Assembly (NCBI RefSeq): GCF_001580915.1
Contig: NZ_LHZQ01000203.1
Coordinates: forward strand, 1 to 52,004
Direction of reading: 5' to 3'
Source of the DNA: Acetobacter tropicalis
Lineage (GTDB): Bacteria > Pseudomonadota > Alphaproteobacteria > Acetobacterales > Acetobacteraceae
Length of the DNA: 52,004 bases
The notes under the pieces were generated by a model. It made no database searches. It worked only from the letters and a program-made list of their open reading frames with translations, and was not told the DNA's origin. Positions 26,368 to 33,970 of the stretch are shown one piece after another (position 1 is the stretch's first letter; each line of letters begins with the position of its first letter). The position numbers and the translations under genes were made by a program.

Positions 26368-27157
26368 GTCGCGTTGCAAGGGCTTGAACCGCCGCGGAAT
26401 GGAGGGAGGCATCTCCCACGGCGAGCACTGTTCTGTCTCCTTCAGCATGTAGGGGGGAGCCATCCCAGGCTGTTATTCTGCCGCCTGCGCCTTCAATCAC
26501 GGGCACCAGCGCAGCCCAGTCCCATGGGTTCATGTCACACTCGGCAATAATATCAATCTGGCCGAGCGCTAGCAGGCCATATGCATAGCAGTCACCGCCC
26601 CATGTCATGCGTTTTGCCCGCTTTTTGAGGGTTTTCCATCCCTCATGCGGAGCGCTTTCCAGCATTTCAGGAGAGGTACAGGAGAGTTCTGCTTGACCAA
26701 GTTCCGGGCAGGCACGTGTTCCTGCCAGGCCGCCAAAACGGGAAGAAAAGCGGGTAGGCTGACCTGAAACGCCAACCCAGCGCTCCTCGGTAACAGGCTG
26801 ATCAATAATCCCCAAAACTGGAACCCCATTCTTCAGAAGGGCAATCAGAGTTCCAAACAATGGACGGCCTGTCACAAACGAACGCGTTCCATCCACAGGA
26901 TCAAGCAGCCAGCGATAGGAGGCGTTTTCATTTTCCAGCCCAAACTCTTCTCCAAATACGCCATGTCCTGGCAGCCGTTCGCTCAGAATAGCCCGCATCA
27001 CACGCTCCGCCGTCCGATCCGCCAAAGTCACGGGGCTTTGATCTGCCTTGTCGATCACTGCCACAGAAGACCGAAACCAGGGCCGCACGACGCATCGGGC
27101 GGCGTCAGCCATCATGTTGGCTACATTCAGGAAAGGAGTCAGGTCATCTGAGGTCAT
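26363..27157 (-). CDS. hisN: Histidinol-phosphatase, inositol monophosphatase family
   Basis: The 264-residue protein belongs to the Mg-dependent inositol monophosphatase fold. GEEFG, then LLDPVDGTRSFVTGRPLFGTLIAL and WDWAALVPVIEGAGG are the metal-binding and substrate motifs. The TRSF after DPVDG and the overall pattern fit the HisN type, which removes phosphate from histidinol phosphate in histidine synthesis in many alphaproteobacteria and actinobacteria. No other his gene is in the window, so the substrate is inferred from subgroup resemblance. It lies between the cytochrome c gene and serA on one strand. Confidence 0.82.
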   Translation of the reverse strand: MTSDDLTPFLNVANMMADAARCVVRPWFRSSVAVIDKADQSPVTLADRTAERVMRAILSERLPGHGVFGEEFGLENENASYRWLLDPVDGTRSFVTGRPLFGTLIALLKNGVPVLGIIDQPVTEERWVGVSGQPTRFSSRFGGLAGTRACPELGQAELSCTSPEMLESAPHEGWKTLKKRAKRMTWGGDCYAYGLLALGQIDIIAECDMNPWDWAALVPVIEGAGGRITAWDGSPLHAEGDRTVLAVGDASLHSAAVQALATRP

Positions 27158-27181
27158 GAGAAGCCTTTAAAAAAGAATGAT

Positions 27182-27667
27182 CTATTCGGCCAATGTGTGC
27201 AGATAGGCTATGATATCCGCTCGTTGTGCAGGGGAGGATATCCCGACAAGCGACATCCGGGTGCCGGGTGCAAAGCGAGCAGGAGAGGTCAACCAGTCTG
27301 ACAAAGCCTGATCTGACCAGACATTCGCTTTCTGCCCTGCAAGAGCCGACGAATACGCATATCCCGTAATACTTGCTCTTGGTCGGCCCGCTACACCGGC
27401 CAGATTAGGTCCCACACCATCGCTCGCTGCACTGACAAGTGCATGACAACTGGAACATATCTGGTGCGCCAACTCTTCTCCATGATCCGCGTCAGCGTGA
27501 GCCATGTAGGGCGCGATTGGCACGTTCTCTGTGCCGGGCACAGAAAAGGCAGGCTTGGCAGGAGCTGTGATGGGGACAACAGTTGAACCCACTGCGCTAC
27601 AGATCCAGGCTGTAGCAATGCTCAGCAACACAGCGGCCGCAGCCTTGTTGAGAAACACGCTATCCAT
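27182..27667 (-). CDS. Membrane-anchored or secreted class I cytochrome c
   Basis: The 161 residues begin with a hydrophobic segment (about 8-33) that is either a signal peptide or an uncleaved anchor. A mono-haem domain follows with CSSCH (Cys71, Cys74, His75) and the likely distal ligand Met138 in GTRMSLVG. The pattern GVGPNLAGVAGR and AYSSAL is that of soluble class I cytochromes c such as cytochrome c552/cy. An AGGAGG site lies about 14 bases before the ATG. It probably carries electrons in the periplasm to a terminal oxidase; the partner is not in this window. It opens the hisN-serA-comM run. Confidence 0.85.
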   Translation of the reverse strand: MDSVFLNKAAAAVLLSIATAWICSAVGSTVVPITAPAKPAFSVPGTENVPIAPYMAHADADHGEELAHQICSSCHALVSAASDGVGPNLAGVAGRPRASITGYAYSSALAGQKANVWSDQALSDWLTSPARFAPGTRMSLVGISSPAQRADIIAYLHTLAE

Positions 27668-27818
27668 TGTCGGAGCTGCTTCCTCCTGTTGCGTTTGGCG
27701 TGCAGCTTTCCTAAACTACGTGCCGCTTCGTGTGAAGCAAGTCACCGCGCTGGTTACGCAGCACCGTTTTCACAGTGTTTCCAAGGCTATATTCCGTGCT
27801 GAATTGCAGAGCAAGCTG

Positions 27819-28553
27819 ATGGCCACTCCGCTTGTCATTATTCCCGCAAGGCTTGCTTCCACCCGCCTGCCAGGCAAACCGCTTGCAGATATTGCAGGCA
27901 AGCCCATGATTATCCGGGTTCTGGAAGCCGCACTGGCCGCTGATATCGGGCCAGTGGTCGTCGCTGCTGCGGAGCAGAGCATCTGTGATACGGTGCAGGC
28001 AGCAGGCGGCAACTCTGTTCTGACCGACCCGGCGCTCCCGTCTGGCTCCGATAGGGTCTGGCACGCAACCCAACAAATCGACCCACAAGGCAAGCATGAT
28101 CTGATTATCAACCTGCAGGGCGACTTACCCACTTTTCCACCAACCGCCCTTCACGCCATCCTGAAGCCACTAGCAGAGCCATGGGTTGACCTTGCAACCC
28201 TTGTGACCCCTATCCTTTCGGAAGAAGAAAAGCTGACTTCTTCCGTTGTAAAGGTCGCATGTGATTTTCCCGGCAATGCCACTACGGCACCCGCATTATA
28301 TTTTTCACGCATGCCACTGCCTTGGGGAGAAGGCCCGCTCTGGCATCATGTTGGGGTCTATGGCTGGCGTCGTGACGCTCTCCAGCGCTTTGTAAGCTTG
28401 CCAGAATCCGGGCTGGAAAAGCGAGAGAAACTAGAACAGCTTCGTGCCCTTGAAGCAGGCATGCGTATTGGCTGTGCCAAAATTGACATTGCGCCTTTTG
28501 GTGTAGATACCCCAGCAGATCTTGAACGCGCCCGACAGGCCTTCGGAGCATAA
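27819..28553 (+). CDS. kdsB: 3-deoxy-manno-octulosonate cytidylyltransferase
   Basis: KdsB activates Kdo to CMP-Kdo for lipopolysaccharide inner core synthesis. The start at 27819 gives MATPLVIIPARLASTRLPGKPL and 244 residues, the usual length; the frame is open much further upstream but that stretch overlaps the divergent cytochrome c gene. NLQGDLPTFPP and the C-terminal GVDTPADLERAR are typical. CMP-Kdo would be used by the KdtA domain encoded near 47 kb. The ribosome site is weak. Confidence 0.94.
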   Translation: MATPLVIIPARLASTRLPGKPLADIAGKPMIIRVLEAALAADIGPVVVAAAEQSICDTVQAAGGNSVLTDPALPSGSDRVWHATQQIDPQGKHDLIINLQGDLPTFPPTALHAILKPLAEPWVDLATLVTPILSEEEKLTSSVVKVACDFPGNATTAPALYFSRMPLPWGEGPLWHHVGVYGWRRDALQRFVSLPESGLEKREKLEQLRALEAGMRIGCAKIDIAPFGVDTPADLERARQAFGA

Positions 28554-28562
28554 TCTAAAGAC

Positions 28563-29459
28563 ATGACCAAAAAGGTTATCGCCTTTCAGGGCACACCTGG
28601 CGCCTATTCCGATCTGGCATGCCGCACCGCCAAACCCGGCTGGCAAACGCTACCGTGCAAGACATTTGCTGAAACGATTGAGGCTGTCCACAAAGGTGAC
28701 GCTGAACTGGCCATGCTGGCGTGTGAAAATAGTCTGGCTGGCCGCGTGCCGGACATTCATTCACTCCTGCCCAATTCAGGCCTCTATATTGTGGGAGAGC
28801 ATTTCCAGCGCGTGGAGCATTGCCTTCTTGGTGTCCCGGGAGCCCGCATTGAAGATGTGAAACGCGTTCACACCCATCCTGTTGCCATGGGGCAAATCAG
28901 CACCTTGCTGAAAACCCATAATTTCACGCCCGTCATTGAGTTTGACACAGCCGGGGCGGCAGAGTTGGTCGCGTTCTGGAAAAAACCCGAGGAAGCAGCC
29001 GTTGCATCAGAACTGGCGGGGCAATTGAACGGGCTACAAATTCTGCAGAGAAACGTTGAGGATGCAAAGCACAACACAACGCGCTTCTATATTGCATCCC
29101 GCACCGAACAGCGCCCGTCACCTGGCACGCCTGACAATATGACAACGGTTATTTTCAGCGTCAAAAATATCCCGGGCGCGCTTTACAAGGTTCTGGGAGG
29201 ATTTGCGACCAGTGGGATCAACATGACCCGACTGGAAAGCTACATGACGGGCGGCAGCTTTGCCGCGACCCGCTTTCTGCTGGATGTTGAGGGGCACCCT
29301 GAAGATGCCCCCCTTGGCAAAGCGTTAGCTGAACTTGATTTCTTCTCCGAAAACGCCAAAATCCTTGGTGTTTACAAGCAGTCGCCCTTCCGGCGGCAAA
29401 TGTCAGGCCGTCCCCCTGAAGAACCATCTTCAGGATGCGCAGACGCCATTGCAGGATAG
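28563..29459 (+). CDS. pheA: Prephenate dehydratase
   Basis: The enzyme converts prephenate to phenylpyruvate in phenylalanine synthesis. The 298 residues are a stand-alone dehydratase with a C-terminal ACT domain and no chorismate mutase part. The catalytic TRF motif is at 173-175 (HNTTRFYIASR). The ACT domain has NIPGALYKVLGGF, with GAL conserved, but the second Phe-binding motif reads ESYM (225-228) rather than ESRP. Many alphaproteobacterial enzymes share a form like this. It starts 9 bases after kdsB. Confidence 0.94.
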   Translation: MTKKVIAFQGTPGAYSDLACRTAKPGWQTLPCKTFAETIEAVHKGDAELAMLACENSLAGRVPDIHSLLPNSGLYIVGEHFQRVEHCLLGVPGARIEDVKRVHTHPVAMGQISTLLKTHNFTPVIEFDTAGAAELVAFWKKPEEAAVASELAGQLNGLQILQRNVEDAKHNTTRFYIASRTEQRPSPGTPDNMTTVIFSVKNIPGALYKVLGGFATSGINMTRLESYMTGGSFAATRFLLDVEGHPEDAPLGKALAELDFFSENAKILGVYKQSPFRRQMSGRPPEEPSSGCADAIAG

Positions 29460-29469
29460 ACGACAGCCC

Positions 29470-30360
29470 ATGTCAGACATAATATTTACCGGCTCCATTA
29501 CCGCTCTTATTACCCCCATGAACCGGGATGGCAGTCTGGATTTCACCTCTTTCGAAAATCTGGTGAACTGGCAGATAGAGGAAGGCACCTCTGCTCTCTG
29601 CGCCATGGGCACCACCGGAGAAAGCCCCACGCTTTCTCACGCAGAACACCATGCCGTGGTAGAGCGGACAATCAAGGTTTCTGGCGGTCGTGTGCCTGTT
29701 ATTGCGGGCGCAGGCTCCAACAGCACGTCAGAAGCCGTTGATCTGGCAAAACATGCGGAGCAGGCTGGAGCCTCAGCCGCGCTTGTGGTGACGCCTTATT
29801 ACAATAAGCCCACACAAGAGGGGCTTTATCGTCATTTCATGGCAATTGCCGATGCCATTTCCATTCCTGTTGTGCTGTATAACATCCCAGGACGCTCTGT
29901 GGTTGACATCAGCGTTGAAACGATGGCGCGCCTGGCAAAGCACGCCAATATTATTGGCGTGAAAGACGCAACAGCTAACCTTCTTCGCCCCCTGCAAGTG
30001 CGCCGCGCCGTTACCAAACGCTTCAATCAGCTTTCTGGAGAAGACGGAACAGCTGTTGCTTTTCTGGGGGCCGGTGGAGATGGCTGCATCAGCGTGACAT
30101 CCAATATCGCCCCCTCTTTGTGTGCCTCTATACAGAAAGCGTGGCAAGAAGGACGCGCAGGTGACGCCATTGCTGCTCAGGATAAGCTGTTACCGCTGCA
30201 CGATGCACTTTTCTGCGAAAGCAACCCAGGCCCGGTAAAATATGCTGCAAGCCTGCTGGGTCTGGCAGGGGAAACAACACGCCTCCCACTCGCCCCTTTG
30301 TCAGAAGCATCTCGCCTGATGGTTCGTGCGGCGCTTGTTAATGTCGGGCTGCTAAACTGA
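29470..30360 (+). CDS. dapA: 4-hydroxy-tetrahydrodipicolinate synthase
   Basis: DapA condenses pyruvate with aspartate semialdehyde, the first step to diaminopimelate and lysine. The start at 29470 gives 296 residues, starting just after the pheA stop. GTTGESPTLSH, PYYNKPTQEGLYRHF and YNIPGRS are family motifs, and the Schiff-base lysine is in IGVKDA near residue 164. The stop overlaps the smpB start by one base (TGATG). Confidence 0.96.
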   Translation: MSDIIFTGSITALITPMNRDGSLDFTSFENLVNWQIEEGTSALCAMGTTGESPTLSHAEHHAVVERTIKVSGGRVPVIAGAGSNSTSEAVDLAKHAEQAGASAALVVTPYYNKPTQEGLYRHFMAIADAISIPVVLYNIPGRSVVDISVETMARLAKHANIIGVKDATANLLRPLQVRRAVTKRFNQLSGEDGTAVAFLGAGGDGCISVTSNIAPSLCASIQKAWQEGRAGDAIAAQDKLLPLHDALFCESNPGPVKYAASLLGLAGETTRLPLAPLSEASRLMVRAALVNVGLLN

Positions 30361-30857
30361 TGGCCCAAAAACCTCGTAAAAATACTATGATCTCTCATGG
30401 TATTGCCGCTCAAAATCGAAAAGGGCGTTTTAATTACGCCATCAAGGAAACCGTTGAAGCAGGACTTGTCCTAAAAGGTGCAGAAGTCAAAAGCCTGCGT
30501 CTTGGCCGCGCCATGATTACAGAAGCCTATGCAGGCGAACGCGATGGAGAACTTTGGCTTTTCAATAGCTACATTCCTGAATATCAGGGTGGGGTGCTCT
30601 CACGCTTTGATACTCGCGCCCCGCGCAAGCTTCTTATGCATCGGAAACAGATTGAAAAATATCTGGGGGCAATCGCACGGGAAGGCGCAACCCTGGTTCC
30701 GCTCGACATTCACTTCAACAATCGTGGCGTCGCTAAAGTGACACTTGGCTTGGGGGAAGGGAAGAAGAACGTCGATAAACGTCATGCCATTGCTGAGCGG
30801 GACTGGCAACGTGACAAAGCGCGCTTACTACGCAACAAGGGGCGGGAGGACTACTAA
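30360..30857 (+). CDS. smpB: SsrA-binding protein SmpB
   Basis: SmpB brings tmRNA to stalled ribosomes in trans-translation. The 165 residues show the SmpB pattern: AQNRKGRFNYAIKETVEAGLVLKGAEVKSLR, YIPEYQGG, and the basic C-terminal tail DKRHAIAERDWQRDKARLLRNKGRED. The tmRNA gene itself is not in the window. It follows dapA, a common order in alphaproteobacteria, and a terminator stands 68 bases after the stop. Confidence 0.97.
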   Translation: MAQKPRKNTMISHGIAAQNRKGRFNYAIKETVEAGLVLKGAEVKSLRLGRAMITEAYAGERDGELWLFNSYIPEYQGGVLSRFDTRAPRKLLMHRKQIEKYLGAIAREGATLVPLDIHFNNRGVAKVTLGLGEGKKNVDKRHAIAERDWQRDKARLLRNKGREDY

Positions 30858-30924
30858 TCCTACAACCTAAAGACCGGCCCTACACCTTAATAAATCTCTT
30901 TGAATTTCCAACGCCTACATACAA

Positions 30925-30948
30925 AAAACCCCGCCGAAGCGGGGTTTT
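30925..30948. terminator. Bidirectional Rho-independent terminator
   Basis: AAAACCCCGC (30925-30934), loop CGAA, and GCGGGGTTTT (30939-30948) form a perfect 10-bp stem whose A and T arms provide the U-run on both strands. It serves smpB on the plus strand and the convergent cold-shock gene on the minus strand. Confidence 0.92.
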
Positions 30949-30973
30949 CTGATTTCCTGCAAAACAGAAAATA

Positions 30974-31681
30974 TTAGGCCGGGTCAATCTGTGCAGCTTC
31001 CGGACCTTTCTGGCCCTGAACCACTTTCACATTTGCAGTCTGGCCTTCATTCAGGCTGGAAAGACCGGAGCGTTCAAGAGCAGACGCGTGGACAAAAATG
31101 TCCTTGCCGCCACCATCCGGCGTGATAAAGCCAAAGCCCTTAGTCGCATTGTACCACTTGACCGTCCCGCGAATTTCTTCTGCGAAGGACAGATCAGGAG
31201 CAGGACGCGGAGCGCGCGCAAAGCCACCACGAGGAGCGCCACCACCAAAGCCACCGGGAGCAGAACGAGGACGTTCCGGCTGTGCCGTGCTTTCGTCAAC
31301 AGAGATCACTTCCGCGACCTGACGACCTTTCGGGCCCTGACCGATACGTACAACCAGCGTTGCACCGGGACTTACGCCTTCGTGACCAATCTGGGACAGA
31401 GCATTGGCATGCAGGAATACATCGCCAGAACCATCAGCTAGTTCAACAAAGCCGTAGCCTTTTTCGCCATTGAACCACTTGACAGTCGCTCCGATTTCCG
31501 GACCGGAAGCGATAACCTGCGGGCCACCTGCACCGCCACCAGCGGGTCTACGCGGAGCGAAACCACTACGGTCTGCACCAAAAGAGGGGCGTTCGCCATA
31601 AGAGGGCGTTGACATAAAATCGTCGTCAAATCCGCCGCGGCGCGGAGAGCGAGAGCTGCGGTCGGTCCTGTTACTTCTCAA
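30974..31681 (-). CDS. Cold-shock protein with two cold-shock domains
   Basis: The 235-residue protein has a basic, Gly/Arg-rich N-terminus (1-60), a first cold-shock domain (about 62-130, [28 protein letters not shown]), a Gly/Pro/Arg-rich linker, and a second domain (about 168-233, [29 protein letters not shown]). Both keep the RNP1 and RNP2 aromatic residues that bind single-stranded nucleic acid. Two-domain Csps are common in alphaproteobacteria. The TTG start at 31681 has AGGA nine bases upstream; an in-frame ATG at 31615 has no ribosome site. A 9-bp hairpin lies just upstream in the leader. Confidence 0.9.
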   Translation of the reverse strand: MRSNRTDRSSRSPRRGGFDDDFMSTPSYGERPSFGADRSGFAPRRPAGGGAGGPQVIASGPEIGATVKWFNGEKGYGFVELADGSGDVFLHANALSQIGHEGVSPGATLVVRIGQGPKGRQVAEVISVDESTAQPERPRSAPGGFGGGAPRGGFARAPRPAPDLSFAEEIRGTVKWYNATKGFGFITPDGGGKDIFVHASALERSGLSSLNEGQTANVKVVQGQKGPEAAQIDPA

Positions 31682-31700
31682 CGGTCTTGATCCTGGAACA

Positions 31701-31723
31701 TGGAGAAAGCCGAACTTTCTCCA
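31701..31723 (-). promoter_or_regulatory. Hairpin in the cold-shock mRNA leader
   Basis: On the minus strand TGGAGAAAG, loop TTCGG, CTTTCTCCA form a perfect 9-bp stem about 20 bases before the TTG start. The AGGA ribosome site lies just downstream of the stem and is free. Leaders of cold-shock genes are often structured and temperature-responsive, but that role is inferred here. Confidence 0.55.
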
Positions 31724-31864
31724 GATATTGAAAAACGGGCAGATTGCCTAAGACTGGTTGACGCAATACTCATAACTGAGCACAACCCTGTTCCATTCCG
31801 TAGCACTGCAACCACACCCGGTATTTTTTCTAGCATACCGTCTGTAGCGTAGCTATAGGAAAGC

Positions 31865-31893
31865 ATGAAACGAGCACGCGTTTCATCCCTTTT
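31865..31893 (+). repeat. Orphan hairpin with short T-run in the cold-shock/LpxR gap
   Basis: ATGAAACG (31865-31872) and CGTTTCAT (31879-31886) form a perfect 8-bp stem, followed by CCC and TTTT to 31893. It looks like a weak plus-strand terminator, yet no gene reads into it. It could end a small RNA or an antisense leader transcript. Confidence 0.4.
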
Positions 31894-31987
31894 CGTGCCT
31901 ATAACAATTTTGTGATACTCGCATGAATGCTGCAGTTCATCATGCCCGGTTCATGCGTGCCATGCGTAGGTAAATCAGGGTTTTCTG

Positions 31988-32016
31988 TTGAGGCGCTATC
32001 AATTAAAGAAAATAAA
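31988..32016 (+). promoter_or_regulatory. Candidate sigma-70 promoter for the LpxR-like gene
   Basis: TTGAGG (31988-31993) and AATAAA (32011-32016) are separated by 17 bases, each matching four of six consensus positions. It lies 36 bases before the start codon. Confidence 0.4.
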
Positions 32017-32051
32017 GATTACATCTGCGCCTGCAGAGTGAGAGGAAAAAT

Positions 32052-33113
32052 ATGTCTGCTGTCGTAAAATTGCCCCGCGTCCGGCATATGGCTGCCACAA
32101 CCCTTCTTTTAGCTGGCAGCGCTCTTGCTTCCATCTCTACAGCAGATGCGACTCCTCTGCAGGACAAGCAGGGCACATGGACCCTACAGGGAGAGAACGA
32201 TGCCGTTTCCACCCTCAAATCCACATCTGACCAATATTATACAAGTGGCCTGCGGCTAAACTGGACATCCGGCACAGATACACTCCCCACCCCCATAGCC
32301 TCCATCAGCAAGGCCATCTGGGGAGAAGGGGTGCAGCGCATCAGCATGGGACTGCAACAATTAATTTTCACCCCACGAGACACGCAATCTCCCAGCCCAT
32401 GGGCACCTGGCCAAGCTCAAACCAGCCTGCTGCGCGATCGTCCTTACGCCAGCGTTCTTCTGGGCACGATCAATCTTATCAGCGATACGGACACGTCTCG
32501 CAGTGTATTCGGCATTCAAGTGGGGGTCATGGGCCCGGCCGCCATGGGCAGACAACTCCAGAATGGTTTCCACGGCGCTATTGGGGACACTAAAAATCAA
32601 GGCTGGGGGCATCAGCTTCAGAACCAGCCTATATTTCAGGTGCAAGGCGGACGGACGTGGCGCTTACCCCTCGTCAAGGTTGCAGGCATTGAAATGGACA
32701 TGCTGCCTTCTGCCGCCGCTGCAATTGGTGATTACCAAATCTACGGACGTATTGGTGACATGATCCGGATCGGGCAGGGGCTAAATAGTGACTTCGGCAT
32801 CCCAACCATCGGTGGCTCTGGTACAGATGGAACAGATGCCTACAAAGCCACGCGCCCCTTTGCATGGTATTTCTTTGGCGGGGTAACTGGCGAGGCTGTC
32901 GGCTATGACGCCACCCTGCAGGGCAATACAATGCGCAGCAATTCTCTGCACGTGAACAAGAAATGGGATGTGGGAGAGATTCATGCCGGGCTTGCCGTCA
33001 TGTTTTATGGTCTTCGTGTCTCCTATAGTCAGGTCTGGCAGACGCAGCAGTTTGACGGAGCGAAATCCGGCCTCTTCAATTACGGTTCTCTGATGGTATC
33101 TGCCAAATTCTAA
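32052..33113 (+). CDS. LpxR-like outer membrane lipid A deacylase (DUF2219)
   Basis: LpxR removes the 3'-acyloxyacyl group of lipid A at the outer membrane. The 353 residues start with a signal peptide (about 1-33, ending ADA). The mature part begins GTWTLQGENDAV, then DQYYTSGLRLNW, which fits the family's N-D-x-x-Y-T-x-G-x active-site region, and RDRPYASVLLG, matching its RPYA motif. Alternating beta-strand-like segments and a C-terminal Phe fit a beta-barrel. An AGAGGA ribosome site precedes the ATG. Acetic acid bacteria have unusual lipid A, so the true substrate is uncertain. A promoter candidate lies upstream. Confidence 0.83.
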   Translation: MSAVVKLPRVRHMAATTLLLAGSALASISTADATPLQDKQGTWTLQGENDAVSTLKSTSDQYYTSGLRLNWTSGTDTLPTPIASISKAIWGEGVQRISMGLQQLIFTPRDTQSPSPWAPGQAQTSLLRDRPYASVLLGTINLISDTDTSRSVFGIQVGVMGPAAMGRQLQNGFHGAIGDTKNQGWGHQLQNQPIFQVQGGRTWRLPLVKVAGIEMDMLPSAAAAIGDYQIYGRIGDMIRIGQGLNSDFGIPTIGGSGTDGTDAYKATRPFAWYFFGGVTGEAVGYDATLQGNTMRSNSLHVNKKWDVGEIHAGLAVMFYGLRVSYSQVWQTQQFDGAKSGLFNYGSLMVSAKF

Positions 33114-33276
33114 AAATTAAGCATAAAAAATAGGCATGTGGTTAAAAAATAGCGTCGAAACTTTTCCATTTGATTAGATTTTGTGGTTTTTGCGCAACTT
33201 TAGGAACTTTCTGCCTGATTCTGAGGCGATCCCATGCGTTTTATGTTGGCCTGATAGAAAAGACCATTTTACAGTC

Positions 33277-33299
33277 AACACCAGAAGCCCTCTGGTGTT
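33277..33299 (+). repeat. Inverted repeat before the small hypothetical gene
   Basis: AACACCAGA (33277-33285) and TCTGGTGTT (33291-33299) form a perfect 9-bp stem with a 5-base loop and only one more T after the arm. It lies 164 bases after the LpxR-like stop and 21 bases before the next start, so it could be a weak terminator or a leader hairpin. Confidence 0.45.
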
Positions 33300-33320
33300 T
33301 GATGGGAATGGAAAAGTCTG

Positions 33321-33677
33321 ATGCTGCACATGAACGAAACACCGTCCGTCTGTAAAATCATTCCGTTTCAGATGGAAATTTTGTCACGACACCGGGAGTA
33401 CCTCTCCCGTTGGATTGAGGCTGGACTACCAATGGGCGTTTGTGATGCGGATGTTTTCTCCGCCTCTCAACGTGAGCCTGGCCTTTCCTCTGAATATGTC
33501 GTCATCTGGGTGCGCGAAACACCAGACCCAGCTTACAAAGTGTTCTCTCGCGGAAATAAATGGATTGTTGTGGATGCTGTCCGTGAGCATCAACTCGGAC
33601 AGTTCAGCTCCTTTGCGGATGCTCTTAATATGGTGCGCCCTGTTCTTCCGCGTCCTGAGAAAATTGTTGCGGCCTGA
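33321..33677 (+). CDS. Hypothetical protein, 118 residues
   Basis: I do not recognise a named domain. The protein has no signal peptide and no hydrophobic segment. It looks like a compact cytoplasmic alpha/beta fold: a helix-rich start (MEILSRHREYLSRWIEAG), a strand pair around YVVIWVRET and KWIVVDAV, and a final helix (SSFADALNMVRPV). The start could be 33321 or the ATG at 33330; GGAA precedes the former. It stands alone between the LpxR-like gene and the OpuAC gene, with a hairpin upstream. The coding frame is believable from its balanced composition. Confidence 0.6.
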   Translation: MLHMNETPSVCKIIPFQMEILSRHREYLSRWIEAGLPMGVCDADVFSASQREPGLSSEYVVIWVRETPDPAYKVFSRGNKWIVVDAVREHQLGQFSSFADALNMVRPVLPRPEKIVAA

Positions 33678-33888
33678 TCCTTCCGCCTAATTTTCTCACC
33701 TAAGCCATGAAACGTACTTACCCCATGCCAATGGGGGAGAGTTAATGGCTAAAATTACTCTTATGCTCGTAACACACTGAACGTCATCCACGCGTTATAG
33801 TATTTTACAGTTGTGTGTTGGCCTATTCGAGCCCCTGCATAGTGTGTTGTTTAGCACTCTCATCTCACTTTAAAGGGGCAGATACTTC

Positions 33889-33965
33889 ATTTCAGGGATT
33901 GCGTCTTAGCGTCTCTCCTGCTGCAAGGAGCAGGAGAAAGACATGCGAGCCCGACCTGAAGGAAG
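33889..33965 (+). promoter_or_regulatory. Structured leader upstream of the OpuAC-domain gene, candidate cis-regulatory RNA
   Basis: An outer helix pairs TTCAGG (33891-33896) with CCTGAA (33955-33960). Inside it GTCT + TCTCCTGCT-type pairing joins 33911-33922 to 33929-33942 (perfect CTCCTGCT/AGCAGGAG core, loop GCAAGG, GTCT/AGAC beyond a two-base bulge). The ribosome site GGAAG (33961-33965) abuts the outer helix. The layout suits a riboswitch or other attenuating leader. I see no match to a known riboswitch class. Confidence 0.45.
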
Positions 33966-33970
33966 ATGAT

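Larger units (their letters stand above)
31682..32051. other. 370-bp divergent intergenic region between the cold-shock gene and the LpxR-like gene
   Basis: No gene is supported here. It holds the cold-shock leader hairpin (31701-31723), a second orphan hairpin with a short T-run (31865-31893) and a candidate promoter for the LpxR-like gene (31988-32016). I could not place a convincing -35/-10 pair for the cold-shock gene. Confidence 0.6.

Noticed and set aside
27531-27818. N-terminal extension of kdsB
   Set aside because: The frame is open, but it overlaps the divergent cytochrome c gene and KdsB proteins begin at the residue encoded at 27819.
28563-29459. Altered Phe-binding ESRP motif (ESYM) in prephenate dehydratase as a sign of lost feedback control
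   Set aside because: A non-ESRP form is common in alphaproteobacterial enzymes as far as I recall, so it is not unusual by itself.
33950-33965. Resemblance to the ACCTGA element of TPP riboswitches
   Set aside because: The rest of the thi-box consensus (CUGAGA and the GAUCUGGAUAAUGCCAGCG-like part) is absent.
33815-33970. N-terminal extension of the OpuAC protein as a signal peptide
   Set aside because: The extra residues hold a Cys-rich hydrophobic bit but then about 30 polar residues before the domain. The ATG at 33971 has a proper ribosome site, and the upstream DNA is better explained as a leader.
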